Source: Treponema sp. (GTDB taxonomy: Bacteria; Spirochaetota; Spirochaetia; Treponematales; Breznakiellaceae). From it: a DNA stretch of 16,107 nt. Below, in pieces: positions 14,726 to 16,107 of the stretch. Each line of letters begins with the position of its first letter. The stretch's first letter is position 1. Below the pieces are notes generated by a model. It did not search any database. It had not been told where the DNA came from and saw nothing but the letters and a program-made list of their open reading frames with translations. The position numbers were made by a program, and so were the translations under genes. The stretch is taken from positions 1-16,107 of the forward strand of contig JAISMQ010000012.1 in assembly GCA_031276685.1 (NCBI GenBank), in the 5' to 3' direction.

Positions 14726-15634
14726 TCACTGGCCAGAGGGAACCTCCTTTAATCTGTACGAAGCAGTTCCGGTTCTAAAATCGATCTCATCGATCTCCTG
14801 ATTCTCCTGGGCAAACACATCAAGCATAAGCATAACGTAACGCAGGGTCTCTTCGTTAAGCGTCGATTCCAGCCGGACCCGTATAGGGCTGTGTACCGGG
14901 TAAAGCACCAGATCATAACCGTCAAAGGGCTTTTTATTTATCTTAATCTCCGATATGGCCCCCAGCAACTCGGCGTCGGCATAACGGATCCGGTCAAGGC
15001 TGGCGAACAGGGGCAGGTACAGGGGCGAAAGGGGTTTGTCCGCCTCCAGGGGCAGGCCGGAAAGTACCGGAAGGGACTGCGCCCCGTAGGGGACGCCGCC
15101 GACCTTAAAGGCGACCCCGTGCCGGTCAAAGTAGACGGGAACCTGCCGCCCCTCCGGCGCGGCAAAGGCCACCGCCACCGCCACACGGGGGACCAGCAGT
15201 ATCTTTACCGTTCCGGGGAACTGTTTCGTTACCCTGGCGGATTCCACTTCTTTAATCCGCTCAAGGTTTTTTTCCAGCTCGCGCCGGTCAACCGAAATAA
15301 AGGAACTCCGCTCCCCAATGCCGCCCCGCAGCAGCACTTCCGCCCGATCCAGCCCCGGAAAACTTGTCACCTCGATACGGGAAAGGGGCATGCAGGGGCT
15401 GATTGCCAAAAGCCAGACAAGCTCCAGAAGCAGCACGGCCGCGGCGGCGATGATGATCGCCTTAACGCCCTTTTCCAGTTTCCCGCCTTCGCGGTCTTTC
15501 GCCTTTTCCCCCTCCCCGCCGGAACCCCTTTCCGGGAACAGGTCTTCCGCCGGGGCCCGGCGCCGCAGGCCCGTAGAATCCGCCGTTTTCCGCGCAAGCG
15601 GGACCTGCGACGAATAAATAAATTCATCCGGCAT
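14726..15634 (-). CDS. ftsQ: Cell division protein FtsQ/DivIB
   Basis: FtsQ is a bitopic membrane protein that joins the early and late division proteins. The 302 residues begin with a charged cytoplasmic tail (1-57), followed by one membrane segment (about 58-79). The periplasmic POTRA domain starts at about 84 (SRIEVTSFPGLDRAEV), with the typical RRELEKNLERIKEVESARVTKQFPGTVKI-like run (about 115-145). The beta domain fills the rest. Sequence conservation is low, as usual, but the topology, POTRA and place between ftsW and ftsA are decisive. The ATG at 15634 overlaps ftsW by 11 bases and has GGAGG 6 bases upstream (15641-15645). Its own 3' end carries the ribosome binding site of ftsA. Confidence 0.93.
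   Translation of the reverse strand: MPDEFIYSSQVPLARKTADSTGLRRRAPAEDLFPERGSGGEGEKAKDREGGKLEKGVKAIIIAAAAVLLLELVWLLAISPCMPLSRIEVTSFPGLDRAEVLLRGGIGERSSFISVDRRELEKNLERIKEVESARVTKQFPGTVKILLVPRVAVAVAFAAPEGRQVPVYFDRHGVAFKVGGVPYGAQSLPVLSGLPLEADKPLSPLYLPLFASLDRIRYADAELLGAISEIKINKKPFDGYDLVLYPVHSPIRVRLESTLNEETLRYVMLMLDVFAQENQEIDEIDFRTGTASYRLKEVPSGQ
14734..14750 (-). promoter_or_regulatory. Strong Shine-Dalgarno pointing to a CTG start of ftsA
   Basis: AAAGGAGG (14750-14743) inside the end of ftsQ is followed after 6 bases by CTG (14736-14734), in frame with ftsA. The arrangement GGAGG-N6-start-N5-TGA is the same as at the ftsW/ftsQ junction (15645-15624), where the start is ATG. That makes CTG the likely initiation codon. 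Confidence 0.65.
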
Positions 15635-16107
15635 ACAGACCCTCCCCGGCGCCGGTATGGAAAACGTTCCGGGGCCGGTACTCCGCGCGGGGCCTGCACG
15701 CGTTCACCACCAGCCCCGTCATAAGCAGGGTGGTCATAAGCGACGAACCCCCGGCGGAAAAAAAAGGAAGGGGGAGCCCGGTGACGGGCAGGAAACCGGA
15801 AACCACCGCGATATTCAGCATCGCCTGGGAGACTATCATAGTCACAAGGCCAAAAGCCAAAAGCCGCCTGAACGTGCCGTTGGCCCGCAGCGCGCCCCGG
15901 TAGCCCAGGTAGGCGAAGGCCCCAAACAGGGCGAAGACAAGCACGATCCCCCAAAAGCCCGATTCTTCGGCATAGGACGCGAAGATAAAGTCCGAGTATA
16001 CCTCGGGAATACTGGCGATTTTTCTTGTTCCGCGTCCCAACCCTTTCCCCCAAATCCCCCCGGAAATGATAGCCCTGACGCTTGAGCCAACCTGGTACCC
16101 GGCGCCC
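15624..16107 (-). CDS. ftsW: Cell division protein FtsW, SEDS family (5' part outside window)
   Basis: FtsW is the SEDS-family septal peptidoglycan polymerase of the inner membrane. About 160 C-terminal residues are in the window. They start at the conserved GYQVGSSVRAIISGGIWGKG loop (family: 'GYQ..QS..A...GG..GKG') and run through several hydrophobic segments to the signature VTGLPLPFFSAGGSSLM and a last helix with GLVVNA. The frame is open to the window edge, so the true start lies beyond 16107. The paralog RodA shares these motifs; the position directly before ftsQ-ftsA-ftsZ is why FtsW is preferred. The stop at 15624 lies inside ftsQ (11-base overlap), implying coupled translation. Confidence 0.93.
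   Translation of the reverse strand, partial: GAGYQVGSSVRAIISGGIWGKGLGRGTRKIASIPEVYSDFIFASYAEESGFWGIVLVFALFGAFAYLGYRGALRANGTFRRLLAFGLVTMIVSQAMLNIAVVSGFLPVTGLPLPFFSAGGSSLMTTLLMTGLVVNACRPRAEYRPRNVFHTGAGEGLYAG

Noticed and set aside
1..16107. tRNA, rRNA, CRISPR array, insertion sequence, phage or defence genes
   Set aside because: No such sequence was seen. The two tyrosine recombinases are of Xer housekeeping type and no attachment sites or cargo genes flank them.

Overview
The window is a dense, single-direction block of housekeeping genes. Every gene I can support lies on the minus strand, so transcription runs from the high to the low coordinates. The gene set and order (ftsW-ftsQ-ftsA-ftsZ, a xerD-type recombinase, a TPR protein, dprA, topA, xerC, hslV, hslU, flgB-flgC-fliE-fliF-fliG) point to a spirochete. 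From memory, Treponema pallidum and Borrelia burgdorferi place the same division, dprA and flgB genes together, and proteins such as FlgB, FlgC, FliE and FtsQ look treponemal. The DNA is GC-rich (36 of the first 60 bases), above what I recall for T. denticola, so a higher-GC Treponema relative is likely. The species cannot be named from this sequence.

Layout, in the direction of transcription. (1) 16107-12191, cell division: ftsW (C-terminal part only), ftsQ, ftsA and ftsZ. ftsW/ftsQ overlap by 11 nt. ftsQ/ftsA would overlap by the same 11 nt if ftsA starts at a CTG. (2) 12188-6395, chromosome processing: XerD-like recombinase, membrane-anchored TPR protein, DprA, topoisomerase I and XerC. 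These are joined by very short gaps or overlaps (2 nt gap, ATGA, TAATG, 11 nt gap, 11 nt overlap). (3) 6370-4194, the HslVU protease: an intact hslV followed by an hslU reading frame broken twice, by an in-frame TAG and by a one-base frameshift in an A7 run. (4) 4147-1, basal body: flgB, flgC, fliE, fliF and fliG (fliG lacks only its last few residues). A possible sigma-28-type promoter overlaps the end of hslU just before flgB.

The genes are so tightly packed that one or a few long transcripts are likely. They would combine septum formation (FtsW/Q/A/Z), resolution and relaxation of chromosomes (XerC/XerD, TopA), single-strand DNA handling (DprA), proteolysis (HslVU) and the rod and MS-ring of the periplasmic flagella. 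No gap between genes exceeds about 90 bases, and I saw no tRNA, rRNA, CRISPR, insertion sequence or phage gene.

I found no undescribed multi-gene system. The observations most worth checking are the double lesion in hslU, the likely CTG start of ftsA, G-run ribosome binding sites in front of fliF, fliE and ftsZ, and the candidate sigma-28 promoter in front of flgB.
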